Part shown: in pieces, positions 1 through 7,399 of the stretch
Position numbering within the stretch: the stretch's first letter is position 1
How the letters are laid out: the number at the start of each line of letters is the position of its first letter
Assembly: GCF_043789415.1 (NCBI RefSeq)
Contig: NZ_JBDLLW010000003.1
Location: forward strand, 186,001 to 250,000
Source: Renibacterium sp043789415
Lineage (GTDB): Bacteria > Actinomycetota > Actinomycetes > Actinomycetales > Micrococcaceae
Reading direction: 5' to 3'
Length of the DNA: 64,000 bases
Program-made: the position numbers and the translations under genes
The notes under the pieces: model-generated
What the model was told of the DNA's origin: nothing
What the model saw: the letters and a program-made list of their open reading frames with translations, nothing else
Database searches by the model: none

Positions 1-288
1 GGAGGCCACCAGGGCCGGGGCGATGAAAACCTGATAGCTCACCCCGCCAAACTGATTCTGCGCACTGGCATTGACCAGGGAAGCCAGGCCCATGCCCATC
101 GCGAAAAGATAGGCCAGCGGCGAGCCGATCGAATAAGCAAGCACCGACCACAGGTAAACCCGCATCTGTCGGAGCACCTGTTCGGCGAAGTACCAGGAAC
201 CGAACTTCACGGCTTTCGCCGCAGACTGCTCGGGAGTCAACGGGACCGGCAGCAGCCTGCCCGGCTCGGTTTGAGGCTGCTCAGTCAA
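1..288 (-). CDS. ABC-2 type transporter permease, N-terminal part (runs off the left edge)
   Basis: Only the first 96 codons are inside the window. The protein has a short polar N-terminus rich in Pro/Glu, then the stretch KFGSWYFAEQVLRQM and a hydrophobic segment (VLAYSIGSPLAYLFAMGMG), as in permeases that partner DrrA-type ATPases. It is most likely the membrane half of the exporter whose ATPase lies immediately upstream. The proposed start is TTG at 288-286, overlapping the TGA stop of the ATPase, so translation is probably coupled. The start is inferred from this overlap because no ATG is available in the right place. The C-terminal transmembrane region lies outside the window. Confidence 0.75.
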   Translation of the reverse strand, partial: MTEQPQTEPGRLLPVPLTPEQSAAKAVKFGSWYFAEQVLRQMRVYLWSVLAYSIGSPLAYLFAMGMGLASLVNASAQNQFGGVSYQVFIAPALVAS

Positions 289-1336
289 CGAGGCTCCTTC
301 CGGTCAGCCGGAGGAATACGTCCTCCAGGCTGGAGCGGCGCACCAAGGAGGTCAGCGGGTGCAGACCACGGACGGAAACCTGTTCCAGCGCCGCCTCGCC
401 GTCATCGGTATAGATCAGCACACGGTCGGGCAGCGTCTCGGTGCGCTCACCGATGCCCTCCAGTTCAGTCGCCACACTGGCATTTCGCTCTGACCCGAAA
501 CGCAGTTCGAGCACCTCACGCGTCGAATACTCACGGATCAAGGACGCCGGGGAGCCTTCCGCCATAATGCTCCCCTTGTCCACCACGACGAGTCGGTCGC
601 ACAGTTGCTCCGCCTCATCCATATAGTGAGTGGTCAGGATCAGCGTGGTCCCGGCTTCTTTCAACCGGAAAAGCCGATCCCAGAGAATATGCCGAGCCTG
701 CGGATCGAGGCCTGTGGTCGGCTCATCGAGCAACAGGATCTTAGGATCGTTGACCAGCGAACGGGCAATGGTGAGCCGCCGCTTCATCCCACCGGACAAC
801 GAGTCGACCTTGGCATCGGCTTTATCGGTGAGCTGAGCGAATTCCAGCAATTCATCGGCTTTGGGCTTCAGATAACTGAGCGGCAACCCGAAATAACGGC
901 CATAGATGATCAAATTGTCTCGGACCTTGAGTTCCTCATCCAGGTTGTCCTGCTGAGGAACCACTCCCAGATGGGCTCGTACCTGCGGCCCGTGCCGTTC
1001 CGGGTCGAGACCCATAATGCTGAGGTCTCCCGAGGTGCGCTGGGAGACTCCGCCGATCATCCGCATGGTGGTGGACTTGCCAGCCCCATTAGGTCCGAGC
1101 AGGCCAAAGGACTCCCCCGGCGCTACCTCAAAAGAGATCCCGTCCACCGCCACGAAGTCACCGTAGACTTTGCGCAGCTCACGGGCCGTGACTACTGCCT
1201 GCCCAGGATGAACAGAATCGGGTTGAGTTGAGTCCATTTGAGTCGAGCCCGCTTGAGTTAAGCCGGCTTGAGTTAAACCGGGACGGTTCGCGACGAAGGA
1301 GTCCTGGGCATCCGAGGGTGATTCATCTTTGAGCAC
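281..1336 (-). CDS. ABC transporter ATP-binding protein, DrrA/NodI (daunorubicin resistance) type
   Basis: 351 residues. Walker A GPNGAGKST is at about 81-89, the signature LSGGMKRR is mid-protein, and Walker B with the following motif reads ILLLDEPTTGLDP. The C-terminal domain is the ~90-residue tail typical of DrrA-like ATPases. It should power export of a drug or lipid through the downstream permease, whose start overlaps its stop. The start is GTG at 1336; no clear ribosome site is seen. The first 50 residues are an unusual low-complexity extension with near-repeats (GLTQAGLTQAGSTQ), so a later start, such as the Met at 1237, is possible. The substrate cannot be read from the sequence. 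Confidence 0.85.
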   Translation of the reverse strand: MLKDESPSDAQDSFVANRPGLTQAGLTQAGSTQMDSTQPDSVHPGQAVVTARELRKVYGDFVAVDGISFEVAPGESFGLLGPNGAGKSTTMRMIGGVSQRTSGDLSIMGLDPERHGPQVRAHLGVVPQQDNLDEELKVRDNLIIYGRYFGLPLSYLKPKADELLEFAQLTDKADAKVDSLSGGMKRRLTIARSLVNDPKILLLDEPTTGLDPQARHILWDRLFRLKEAGTTLILTTHYMDEAEQLCDRLVVVDKGSIMAEGSPASLIREYSTREVLELRFGSERNASVATELEGIGERTETLPDRVLIYTDDGEAALEQVSVRGLHPLTSLVRRSSLEDVFLRLTGRSLVD

Positions 1337-1387
1337 CAGAACAGACTAGTACATATATTCGATCTTGATAAGGGCTTTAGGCAGAAA

Positions 1388-1445
1388 AACGCCGCCCCGG
1401 CTCCTTGACCCTCCTGATTCGGAAGCTCGGAGCCGGGACGGCGTT
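1388..1445 (-). terminator. Intrinsic terminator after the MMPL gene
   Basis: A 17-bp stem with one mismatch joins 1388-1404 and 1429-1445. Read on the minus strand it is followed by a T-rich run (GTTTTTCTGC). It sits about 60 bases past the MMPL stop and so separates that gene from the ABC ATPase downstream. Confidence 0.8.
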
Positions 1446-1501
1446 GTTCAGCCATCGGCTACCTCGGTTCGGCTAGCGGTTTAGCTCGCCGCCGCTTTGG
1501 C

Positions 1502-4162
1502 CTAACTGCGATTGCCAGCCAGCTCGCCGTCGGGATCAGCCTTCTTAGCTGTTCCACTTTCTTCGTGCAAGGCCACCACTTTGGCGCCTTCGACGTCCAC
1601 ATCGGGCAGGATGCGATCCAGCCAGCGCGGCGTCCACCAGGCGGCTTTACCGAGCAAGTGCATGGCCGCCGGAACGATGGTCATCCGGACCACGAAGGCA
1701 TCCAGCAGCACGCCGAAGGCCAGTGCGAAACCAAGCGGTCTGATCATGGTCAGATGCGAGAAGATGAAGCCCGCGAACACACTGGCCATAATGATGGCCG
1801 CAGCCACCACAACTCGGGCCGCATGGCCGAAGCCGGTGCGCACGGCTTGTTTCGCGGTTTCGCCGTGCACGAAGGCTTCGCGCATTCCTGAGGTGATGAA
1901 GACCTGATAATCCATTGCGAGGCCGAAGAGTACCCCGATCAGGATGATCGGCAGGAAGCTCAGCACCGCACCCGGATTGTGCACATCGAAGAAGCTACCC
2001 AGCCAGCCCCATTGGTAGACCGCGACCACGCCGCCGAAACTCGCCGCCAGGGAGAGCAGGAAGCCGCCGGTAGCCAATAACGGCACCAGGATGGAGCGGA
2101 AAACCAGCAGCAGCAGGATCAGCGACAAGCCGACCACGATGGCCAAGTAGGGCGGTAGCGCTTCGCCGAGCTTATTGGAGACGTCGACGTTGGCCGCGGT
2201 CTGACCGGTCAGGCCGATCTGCACCCCGGTGGCATCCTTGATCTTGCCCCCATCAGCGCGAATATCGGAGACCACCTGCACCGTGCTGGCACTGGCAGGG
2301 CCTTCCGAGGGAATCACCTGGAACACTGCCGTCCGACGATCATCGCTGATGCTCGCTGGGAGGGCGGCCTTCACATTAGTGATCTGACGCAGCTTATCCG
2401 CGACGTCGTACTGCTTCTGCTGAGCCTGTTCCGCGCTCAGCCCTTCGGGCAGCTCACCCACCACCACAATCGGGCCGTTCATACCTTCACCGAAGTTCTT
2501 CCCGGTCAGCTCATAGGCTTGGTAGGCACTGGAATCCGCAGGCTCAGATCCGCCGTCGGGAAGAGCTAACCGCAGATTGAGCGCCGGCAGTGCGACCACG
2601 CCGAGAGCCAGCACACTGGCGACGAGGGTCAGCACGGGGTGCCTAGTCACCACGCCTCCCCAACCCCTCCCACTCTTCGCAAGCTCAGCGTGGGACCCTC
2701 GGGACTGTGGGCCTCCCCAGCCGCTGCCACTCTTCGCAAGCTCAGCGTCTGCAGGAGTTTCTTGTCTGTGCGCGGCCCGATGCTCTGCGGGCTGCTCAGC
2801 GCTCTCGGAGTGTTCCGGCATAGTCAAGCCTGAAGCCAGTTGCGCTTTCTTCCAGGCCCGCTTGGAGATGATCCGGGTGCCCACCAGGCTGAGCACAGCA
2901 GGGGTCAGAGTCAGAGCCACCAGCACCGCGATGGCCACCGTGGCGGCAGCCGCAATGCCCAGTACTGCCAAGAATGGCAAGCCAGTGACGGCGAGCGCGG
3001 CAAGCGCGATGACCACGGTGAGACCCGCGAAGAGCACGGCGTTACCGCTGGTCCCGGTGGCTTTGGCGATCGATTCACGGACCTCCATGCCGGAGAGCAA
3101 CTGCTGACGATGCCGATTCACGATGAACAAGGAGTAATCGATGCCCACAGCGAGGCCGAGCATCAGGGCCAACATGGGCGAGATCGAGCTCATCTCGATG
3201 ACGCCGGTCAGCGCGAAGGTGCCACCCACCCCGATGCCGACGCCGACGATCGCCATGATCAGCGGCAAGCCAGCCGCGATCAAGGTGCCGAGCATCACCA
3301 GCAGCACAATGGCGGCAATCACCACACCGACGATCTCGGCGGTGCCGAAGATCTGCGAAACATCCTCGGTGATCTGCTTATCGTAAAAGACCTTGATGCC
3401 GGAATCGGTCACCTTATTGACGATCTCCTGGACTTGCTGGCGATCTTTGGGGTCAAGGCTGTAGAGCGTGACCTTGAACTGTACCTGGGCTATCGCGACT
3501 TTGCCGTCCTGACTGACAAATCGCAGCCCGGCCGAGGAATCAAGTTTTTTCTTAGAGACGTCGAGAGTGGCCTGATTCGCGGAGATCTTAGCTTTCGCGG
3601 CGTCCAGCTGCGCCTCACCGGCAGAGAGCTGAGCCTTGGCGGCTTCGTACTGAGCGACCAGCGCCGGAGGGTTCGGCGGCACCGCTTGAGCCAACGTCGC
3701 CTTGAGCTGCCCCACCTGGGCCCTGGCAGCTTCCAGTTCATTGCTCTTTGCAGAGAGTTGCGCGTTAGCGGCATCGATCTGCTTCTGCCCATCGGCGAGT
3801 TGCACAGCGCCGTCGTCCAGCTGCTTCTGCTGAACGAACGGATCGACTGTCGCCTGCACATAGTCTTTGGCCGCTAGATTCTTGAGTGCATCTGCCGCCG
3901 CGGTCTGCTGTTCGGCGGTGAATCCGCCGTCGGACTGGAAGACGATGCTTCCGCTGCCGCCAGCCGCACTAGGAAGATCGTGCTTGAGCTTATCGAGCAT
4001 CCGCTGGGTTTCGGTGCCCGGAATCTTGAAGTCATTGGTGGTCTGGCCATGGAAGGCGATTGCCGAAGTGCCGACGCCCAGCAGGATCACCAGCCAGACG
4101 ACCAGCACCGACCAGCGATGTTTGGCCGAGAATTTCCCCAGCCTATAGAGCAAGAGTGCCAT
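1502..4162 (-). CDS. MMPL-family (RND superfamily) membrane transporter
   Basis: 886 residues with the MMPL layout: an N-terminal membrane helix, a large extracellular region with coiled-coil-like Ala/Gln/Lys-rich stretches (about 110-200), a membrane block containing a GLAVGIDYSLFIV motif, a central loop, a second extracellular domain, and a second membrane block containing GLAMDYQVFI. Proton-driven export of lipids or hydrophobic compounds is the family role. A divergence point is the central loop (about 440-510): it is Glu/His/Ala-rich and carries the peptide ELAKSGxGWGG twice, encoded by a 38-bp DNA repeat. The TetR gene directly upstream (18 bases away) is the likely local repressor of the pair. 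Confidence 0.9.
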   Translation of the reverse strand: MALLLYRLGKFSAKHRWSVLVVWLVILLGVGTSAIAFHGQTTNDFKIPGTETQRMLDKLKHDLPSAAGGSGSIVFQSDGGFTAEQQTAAADALKNLAAKDYVQATVDPFVQQKQLDDGAVQLADGQKQIDAANAQLSAKSNELEAARAQVGQLKATLAQAVPPNPPALVAQYEAAKAQLSAGEAQLDAAKAKISANQATLDVSKKKLDSSAGLRFVSQDGKVAIAQVQFKVTLYSLDPKDRQQVQEIVNKVTDSGIKVFYDKQITEDVSQIFGTAEIVGVVIAAIVLLVMLGTLIAAGLPLIMAIVGVGIGVGGTFALTGVIEMSSISPMLALMLGLAVGIDYSLFIVNRHRQQLLSGMEVRESIAKATGTSGNAVLFAGLTVVIALAALAVTGLPFLAVLGIAAAATVAIAVLVALTLTPAVLSLVGTRIISKRAWKKAQLASGLTMPEHSESAEQPAEHRAAHRQETPADAELAKSGSGWGGPQSRGSHAELAKSGRGWGGVVTRHPVLTLVASVLALGVVALPALNLRLALPDGGSEPADSSAYQAYELTGKNFGEGMNGPIVVVGELPEGLSAEQAQQKQYDVADKLRQITNVKAALPASISDDRRTAVFQVIPSEGPASASTVQVVSDIRADGGKIKDATGVQIGLTGQTAANVDVSNKLGEALPPYLAIVVGLSLILLLLVFRSILVPLLATGGFLLSLAASFGGVVAVYQWGWLGSFFDVHNPGAVLSFLPIILIGVLFGLAMDYQVFITSGMREAFVHGETAKQAVRTGFGHAARVVVAAAIIMASVFAGFIFSHLTMIRPLGFALAFGVLLDAFVVRMTIVPAAMHLLGKAAWWTPRWLDRILPDVDVEGAKVVALHEESGTAKKADPDGELAGNRS
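2654..2748. repeat. Two direct 38-bp repeats inside the MMPL gene
   Basis: Copies at 2654-2691 and 2711-2748 match at 35 of 38 bases and start 57 bases (19 codons) apart. The repeat is therefore in frame and duplicates the peptide ELAKSGxGWGG within the central cytoplasmic loop. Confidence 0.85.
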
Positions 4163-4179
4163 GGTGTTTTCCGTCCTTC

Positions 4180-4809
4180 TTAGCGGGATTCATCGAGCAC
4201 GAAGCCATCGCGCAAATAGCCGATGACTTCGATGAGTAGGTTTTGCAGGTCTCTGAGGGAGTCTTGGGTCACCGAGGTGCCATGGCGCTCGAACCAGATT
4301 TCAATTGCGGATTTGCCGCAAGCCAGAACGGATCCAGCCAAGGCTCGGACATAGAGCGGGTGAGCGTTATCGCCAAGCCTCGGCACCAGCGCCAAGGCGA
4401 GCTTCGCTTCGCAGTCATCCCAGACTTCGGCTTGAACTCTGGCCACCGTGTCGTGCGGTTTGGTCAGACTGTAGACCTCAGCGATCAGGGCCAGCTGGGT
4501 GGGGTCGGCAAGCGCCCTGAGTGATTGCTGCGCCGCCTCAAGCAGCGATTCGCTAGCCGGACGTCCGATGAACTTCTCGATCACCTGATCGAGGAAGCCC
4601 TCTGTAGTGGAGGCAATCGCGGCTTCGGTGGAGGAGAAGTAGTTGAAGAAGGTCCGGCGGGAGATCCCTGCGGTCTCCGCTACGTCTTCCACGGTGAATT
4701 TATTGAGACCACGGCTGCGTAAGAGCTGCAGGGCGGCTGCCACGATGGCCTCCCGCGTGGCAGCTTTATTCAGCTCACGACGATTCAGTGGTTCGATCAC
4801 CTGGGTCAC
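4180..4809 (-). CDS. TetR/AcrR family transcriptional regulator
   Basis: 209 residues. The N-terminal helix-turn-helix is clear: TREAIVAAALQLL, then TVEDVAETAGISRRTFFNYF at about 38-57, followed by a variable ligand-binding domain. It precedes the MMPL pump on the same strand by 18 bases, so the two are probably co-transcribed and repressed by this protein in the absence of a ligand. The start is GTG at 4809. No Shine-Dalgarno is visible, and the palindrome lies only 8 bases upstream, which suggests a leaderless or nearly leaderless transcript. The ligand is unknown. Confidence 0.85.
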   Translation of the reverse strand: MTQVIEPLNRRELNKAATREAIVAAALQLLRSRGLNKFTVEDVAETAGISRRTFFNYFSSTEAAIASTTEGFLDQVIEKFIGRPASESLLEAAQQSLRALADPTQLALIAEVYSLTKPHDTVARVQAEVWDDCEAKLALALVPRLGDNAHPLYVRALAGSVLACGKSAIEIWFERHGTSVTQDSLRDLQNLLIEVIGYLRDGFVLDESR

Positions 4810-4816
4810 ATGTATA

Positions 4817-4845
4817 CACTAAGTGCAACTTTGCACTTAGTGCAA
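4817..4845. promoter_or_regulatory. Palindromic operator upstream of the TetR gene
   Basis: A perfect 12-bp inverted repeat, CACTAAGTGCAA at 4817-4828 and TTGCACTTAGTG at 4831-4842, has a 2-base spacer. The right half extends to a second overlapping palindrome, TTGCACTTAGTGCAA (4831-4845). It is placed where a TetR autorepressor would bind, overlapping a possible -35 (TTGCAC). Confidence 0.75.
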
Positions 4846-4884
4846 GTAGGGCACCACTGTGAATTTAAGAAGGCCGTGATAGCC

Positions 4885-4915
4885 GGGGTCGCTATGAACG
4901 TGCCATAGCGACCCC
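4885..4915. terminator. Stem-loop after folD
   Basis: A perfect 12-bp stem (4885-4896 with 4904-4915) has a 7-base loop and lies 26 bases beyond the folD stop. There is no real T-run on either strand, so it may be a weak or factor-assisted terminator of the glyA-folD operon. Confidence 0.55.
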
Positions 4916-4940
4916 AAGTATCACAGCGTGAGAAGAAATA

Positions 4941-5822
4941 TCAGGGGTGCTGGCGCTCCGCGGCGGCCACCACATTGCTCATCAGCAGGGCACGGGTCAT
5001 CGGCCCGACGCCACCCGGATTGGGTGAGAGCCAGGACGCCACTTCTGCCGCAGCGGGATCGATATCACCGAGCAACCGCGGCTTTCCCGTGGCTTCGTTG
5101 ATCTCTCGGGAAACCCCGACATCCAGCACCACCACTCCGGGCTTAAGATCGCCGGCCTTGACCAGATGCGGAACACCGACGGCGGAAATCACCACATCGG
5201 CTTGCCTCAGGTAGGAGGGCAGATCCTGAGTCCCGGTATGGGTCAGGGTCACCGTGGCGTTGATCGAACGCCTGGTCAGCAGCAGACCGAGCGCACGGCC
5301 TACGGTGATCCCGCGCCCCACGACGACGATGTGCTTCCCCGCCAGCTCAATGCCATTGCGCAGCATCAGCTCGATGGCCCCTACCGGGGTGCAGGGCAGC
5401 GGAGTGTCGATCGGTCCGTTGACATTGAGCACTAGCCGGCCCAGATTCACCGGGTGCAAGCCATCGGCGTCCTTCGCCGGATCGATCCGCTCCAGGACAG
5501 CTTGCTCGTCCAAATGCTTAGGCAGTGGGATCTGCACCAGGATGCCGTGCACCTCAGGGTTGGCGTTGAGTTCGTCAATCACCGCATTGAGTTCTTCTTG
5601 GCTGGTCTCCGCGGGGAGCTGACGCTCCACCGAGACCAGGCCCAGGGCCGCGGCATCCCGATGCTTCATCCGAACGTAGGCATGACTGGGCGGATCCTCA
5701 CCGACCAGCACGGTCGCCAGGCCCGGCGTCACACCTCGTGAACGCAGAATTTCAATGCGCTCGACGAGTTCGGCTTTGACCTCGGTTGCAGCCTTTTCGC
5801 CATCCAGTAATTTCGCGGTCAT
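4941..5822 (-). CDS. folD: Bifunctional methylenetetrahydrofolate dehydrogenase / methenyltetrahydrofolate cyclohydrolase
   Basis: 293 residues, the usual length. It interconverts 5,10-methylene-THF and 10-formyl-THF in the cytoplasm. The family motifs are present: YVRMKHRDA with the catalytic Lys near residue 53, the VGRGITVGRALGLLL nucleotide-binding segment, DVGVSREIN, and the C-terminal PGGVGPMTRALL. It begins 2 bases after the glyA stop, so glyA-folD form an operon under the ZTP riboswitch. Serine-derived one-carbon units made by GlyA pass directly to FolD. Confidence 0.96.
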   Translation of the reverse strand: MTAKLLDGEKAATEVKAELVERIEILRSRGVTPGLATVLVGEDPPSHAYVRMKHRDAAALGLVSVERQLPAETSQEELNAVIDELNANPEVHGILVQIPLPKHLDEQAVLERIDPAKDADGLHPVNLGRLVLNVNGPIDTPLPCTPVGAIELMLRNGIELAGKHIVVVGRGITVGRALGLLLTRRSINATVTLTHTGTQDLPSYLRQADVVISAVGVPHLVKAGDLKPGVVVLDVGVSREINEATGKPRLLGDIDPAAAEVASWLSPNPGGVGPMTRALLMSNVVAAAERQHP

Positions 5823-5824
5823 CC

Positions 5825-7108
5825 TCAGCCCTCAATTCCCGGGTAGAGCGGGAAACCTTCGGCCAGCTTATTCACCCGGGCCTTGAGGCTTTCGACGTCG
5901 GCCGCGTTCCCGGCTTTGAGCGCGGTAGCGATGATCTCGGCCACCTCGGTGAATTCTGCAGCTCCGAAACCCCTGGTAGCCAGGGCGGGAGTGCCGATCC
6001 GTAGGCCGGAAGTGACCATCGGCGGGCGAGGGTCGAAAGGCACTGCATTGCGATTGACCGTGATCCCGACGCTGTGCAGCAGGTCTTCGGCCTGCTGGCC
6101 GTCGAGGGCCGAATTCCGCAGGTCCACCAGGACCAGGTGCACATCCGTGCCTCCGGTGAGCACGGAAACCCCGGCTTCGGTGAGATCCGGCTGGTTCAAC
6201 CGATCGGCCAGGATCCGAGCGCCTTCCAGCACCCGTTCTTGTCGCTCCTTGAACTCGGCCGAGGCAGCCACTTTGAAGGCCACCGCTTTGGCTGCGATCA
6301 CATGCATCAAGGGGCCACCCTGCTGCCCCGGGAAAACAGCTGAGTTTAGCTTCTTCGACCAGCGCTCGGCGTCCTTCGACAGGATCACCCCGGAACGCGG
6401 ACCGGCAAGGGTCTTGTGCACCGTGGAGGTCACCACATCCGAGTACGGCACGGGAGAGGGGTGCACGCCGGCAGCCACCAGGCCCGCGAAGTGAGCCATA
6501 TCGGTCCAGAGCAAGGCTCCAACCTCATCGGCGATGGAGCGGAAGGCGGCGAAATCCAGGTGCCGCGGATAAGCCGACCAACCCGCGATGATCACCTGGG
6601 GGCGCTCCAGCTTCGCCTGCTGGCGAAGCTTGTCCATATCGATCCGGAAGGTGTCTTGTTCCACCTGATACGCAGCAACCTGATAGAGCTTGCCGGAGAA
6701 GTTGAGCTTCATACCGTGGGTGAGATGCCCGCCGTGAGCGAGGGAGAGTCCGAGGATCTTATCCCCCGGATTGAGCATCGCGGCGAGCGCCGCGGCATTG
6801 GCCTGAGCACCGGAGTGCGGCTGGACATTCGCGTACTCCGCACCGAAAAGCGCTTTGACCCGGTCGATCGCCAGATTCTCGGCGACATCCACGTATTCGC
6901 AGCCGCCATAATAGCGACGTCCTGGGTAGCCTTCGGCGTATTTATTGGTGAGCACCGAGCCCTGGGCTTCCAGAACTGCTCGGGGCGCGAAGTTCTCGGA
7001 GGCGATCATTTCCAAGGTATTGCGCTGACGCCCCAGTTCATCACTGAGGACTTGGGCTATTTCGGGATCGAGTTCGGCCAGAGAAGTGTTCGAGGGATCG
7101 TTCGACAT
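5825..7108 (-). CDS. glyA: Serine hydroxymethyltransferase
   Basis: 427 residues from ATG at 7108. It is a PLP enzyme that converts serine plus THF to glycine plus 5,10-methylene-THF. Recognisable segments are ASENFAPRAVLEAQGSVLTN, the PLP-lysine motif TSTVHKTLAGPRSG and GQQGGPLMH. An open frame continues upstream to 7258, but that stretch encodes the riboswitch. The ATG at 7108 has an AGGAG ribosome site 6 bases before it and starts MSNDPSN. It is co-transcribed with folD. Confidence 0.96.
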   Translation of the reverse strand: MSNDPSNTSLAELDPEIAQVLSDELGRQRNTLEMIASENFAPRAVLEAQGSVLTNKYAEGYPGRRYYGGCEYVDVAENLAIDRVKALFGAEYANVQPHSGAQANAAALAAMLNPGDKILGLSLAHGGHLTHGMKLNFSGKLYQVAAYQVEQDTFRIDMDKLRQQAKLERPQVIIAGWSAYPRHLDFAAFRSIADEVGALLWTDMAHFAGLVAAGVHPSPVPYSDVVTSTVHKTLAGPRSGVILSKDAERWSKKLNSAVFPGQQGGPLMHVIAAKAVAFKVAASAEFKERQERVLEGARILADRLNQPDLTEAGVSVLTGGTDVHLVLVDLRNSALDGQQAEDLLHSVGITVNRNAVPFDPRPPMVTSGLRIGTPALATRGFGAAEFTEVAEIIATALKAGNAADVESLKARVNKLAEGFPLYPGIEG

Positions 7109-7146
7109 GATGACTCCTGAGCTGAGGGCGGTTCTAGTGGTCGTAA

Positions 7147-7177
7147 CTACCGGTGTCGCAGTCGACAGTACCGGTAG
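7147..7177 (-). promoter_or_regulatory. Hairpin between ZTP riboswitch and glyA (candidate expression platform)
   Basis: An 8-bp perfect stem (7147-7154 with 7170-7177, CTACCGGT/ACCGGTAG) lies between the aptamer and the glyA ribosome site. No T-run follows, so it is not an obvious intrinsic terminator. Its role in switching is inferred from position. Confidence 0.45.
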
Positions 7178-7182
7178 ATATG

Positions 7183-7284
7183 ACCTCGGTCCCAGGCGTT
7201 CGATCCATGGTCGGCGTGTGAGCCTCCATGGCTCGGTCGCTCCCCGGTGGTGAACCACCTTACGCCAGTTGCGACGGCACCAGC
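7183..7284 (-). ncRNA. ZTP (pfl) riboswitch upstream of glyA-folD
   Basis: On the minus strand the leader shows the hallmarks of the pfl/ZTP motif: GTCGCAACTGGCG, a GGTGG-TTCA-CCACC hairpin, CCGGGGAGCGAC closing the first domain, then GCCG and the distal CGCCTGGG. The two conserved domains occupy about 7238-7284 and 7183-7216. ZTP riboswitches sense ZMP/ZTP, which builds up when 10-formyl-THF is short, and typically control glyA, folD and purH. A candidate promoter lies just upstream (CTGACG at 7305-7310 and TAAGCT at 7282-7287, 17 bases apart). This is motif reading by eye; no covariance model was run. Confidence 0.88.
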
Positions 7285-7399
7285 TTAGCTCAAAGACCGA
7301 GCAGCGTCAGTATCGGAACCAGCAGCGCTGTCTTAAAGACTCCTGCGTGCCAGGGACGCACCAGGGAATTCGATCCGCACCCGGCACGTTGAGGCTGGC

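Noticed and set aside
605..1231. Plus-strand ORF across the ABC ATPase gene
   Set aside because: Antisense to a gene with clear Walker motifs; no family features. The same applies to other long opposite-strand frames, e.g. 2840-3877, 36855-37853 and 60788-62053.
1273..1455. Small minus-strand ORF between the MMPL and ABC genes
   Set aside because: It is the read-through of the terminator stem and the ATPase start region; no ribosome site.
7109..7258. N-terminal extension of glyA as coding sequence
   Set aside because: The segment matches the ZTP riboswitch and a hairpin. SHMT proteins do not have this extension, and the ATG at 7108 has a good ribosome site.
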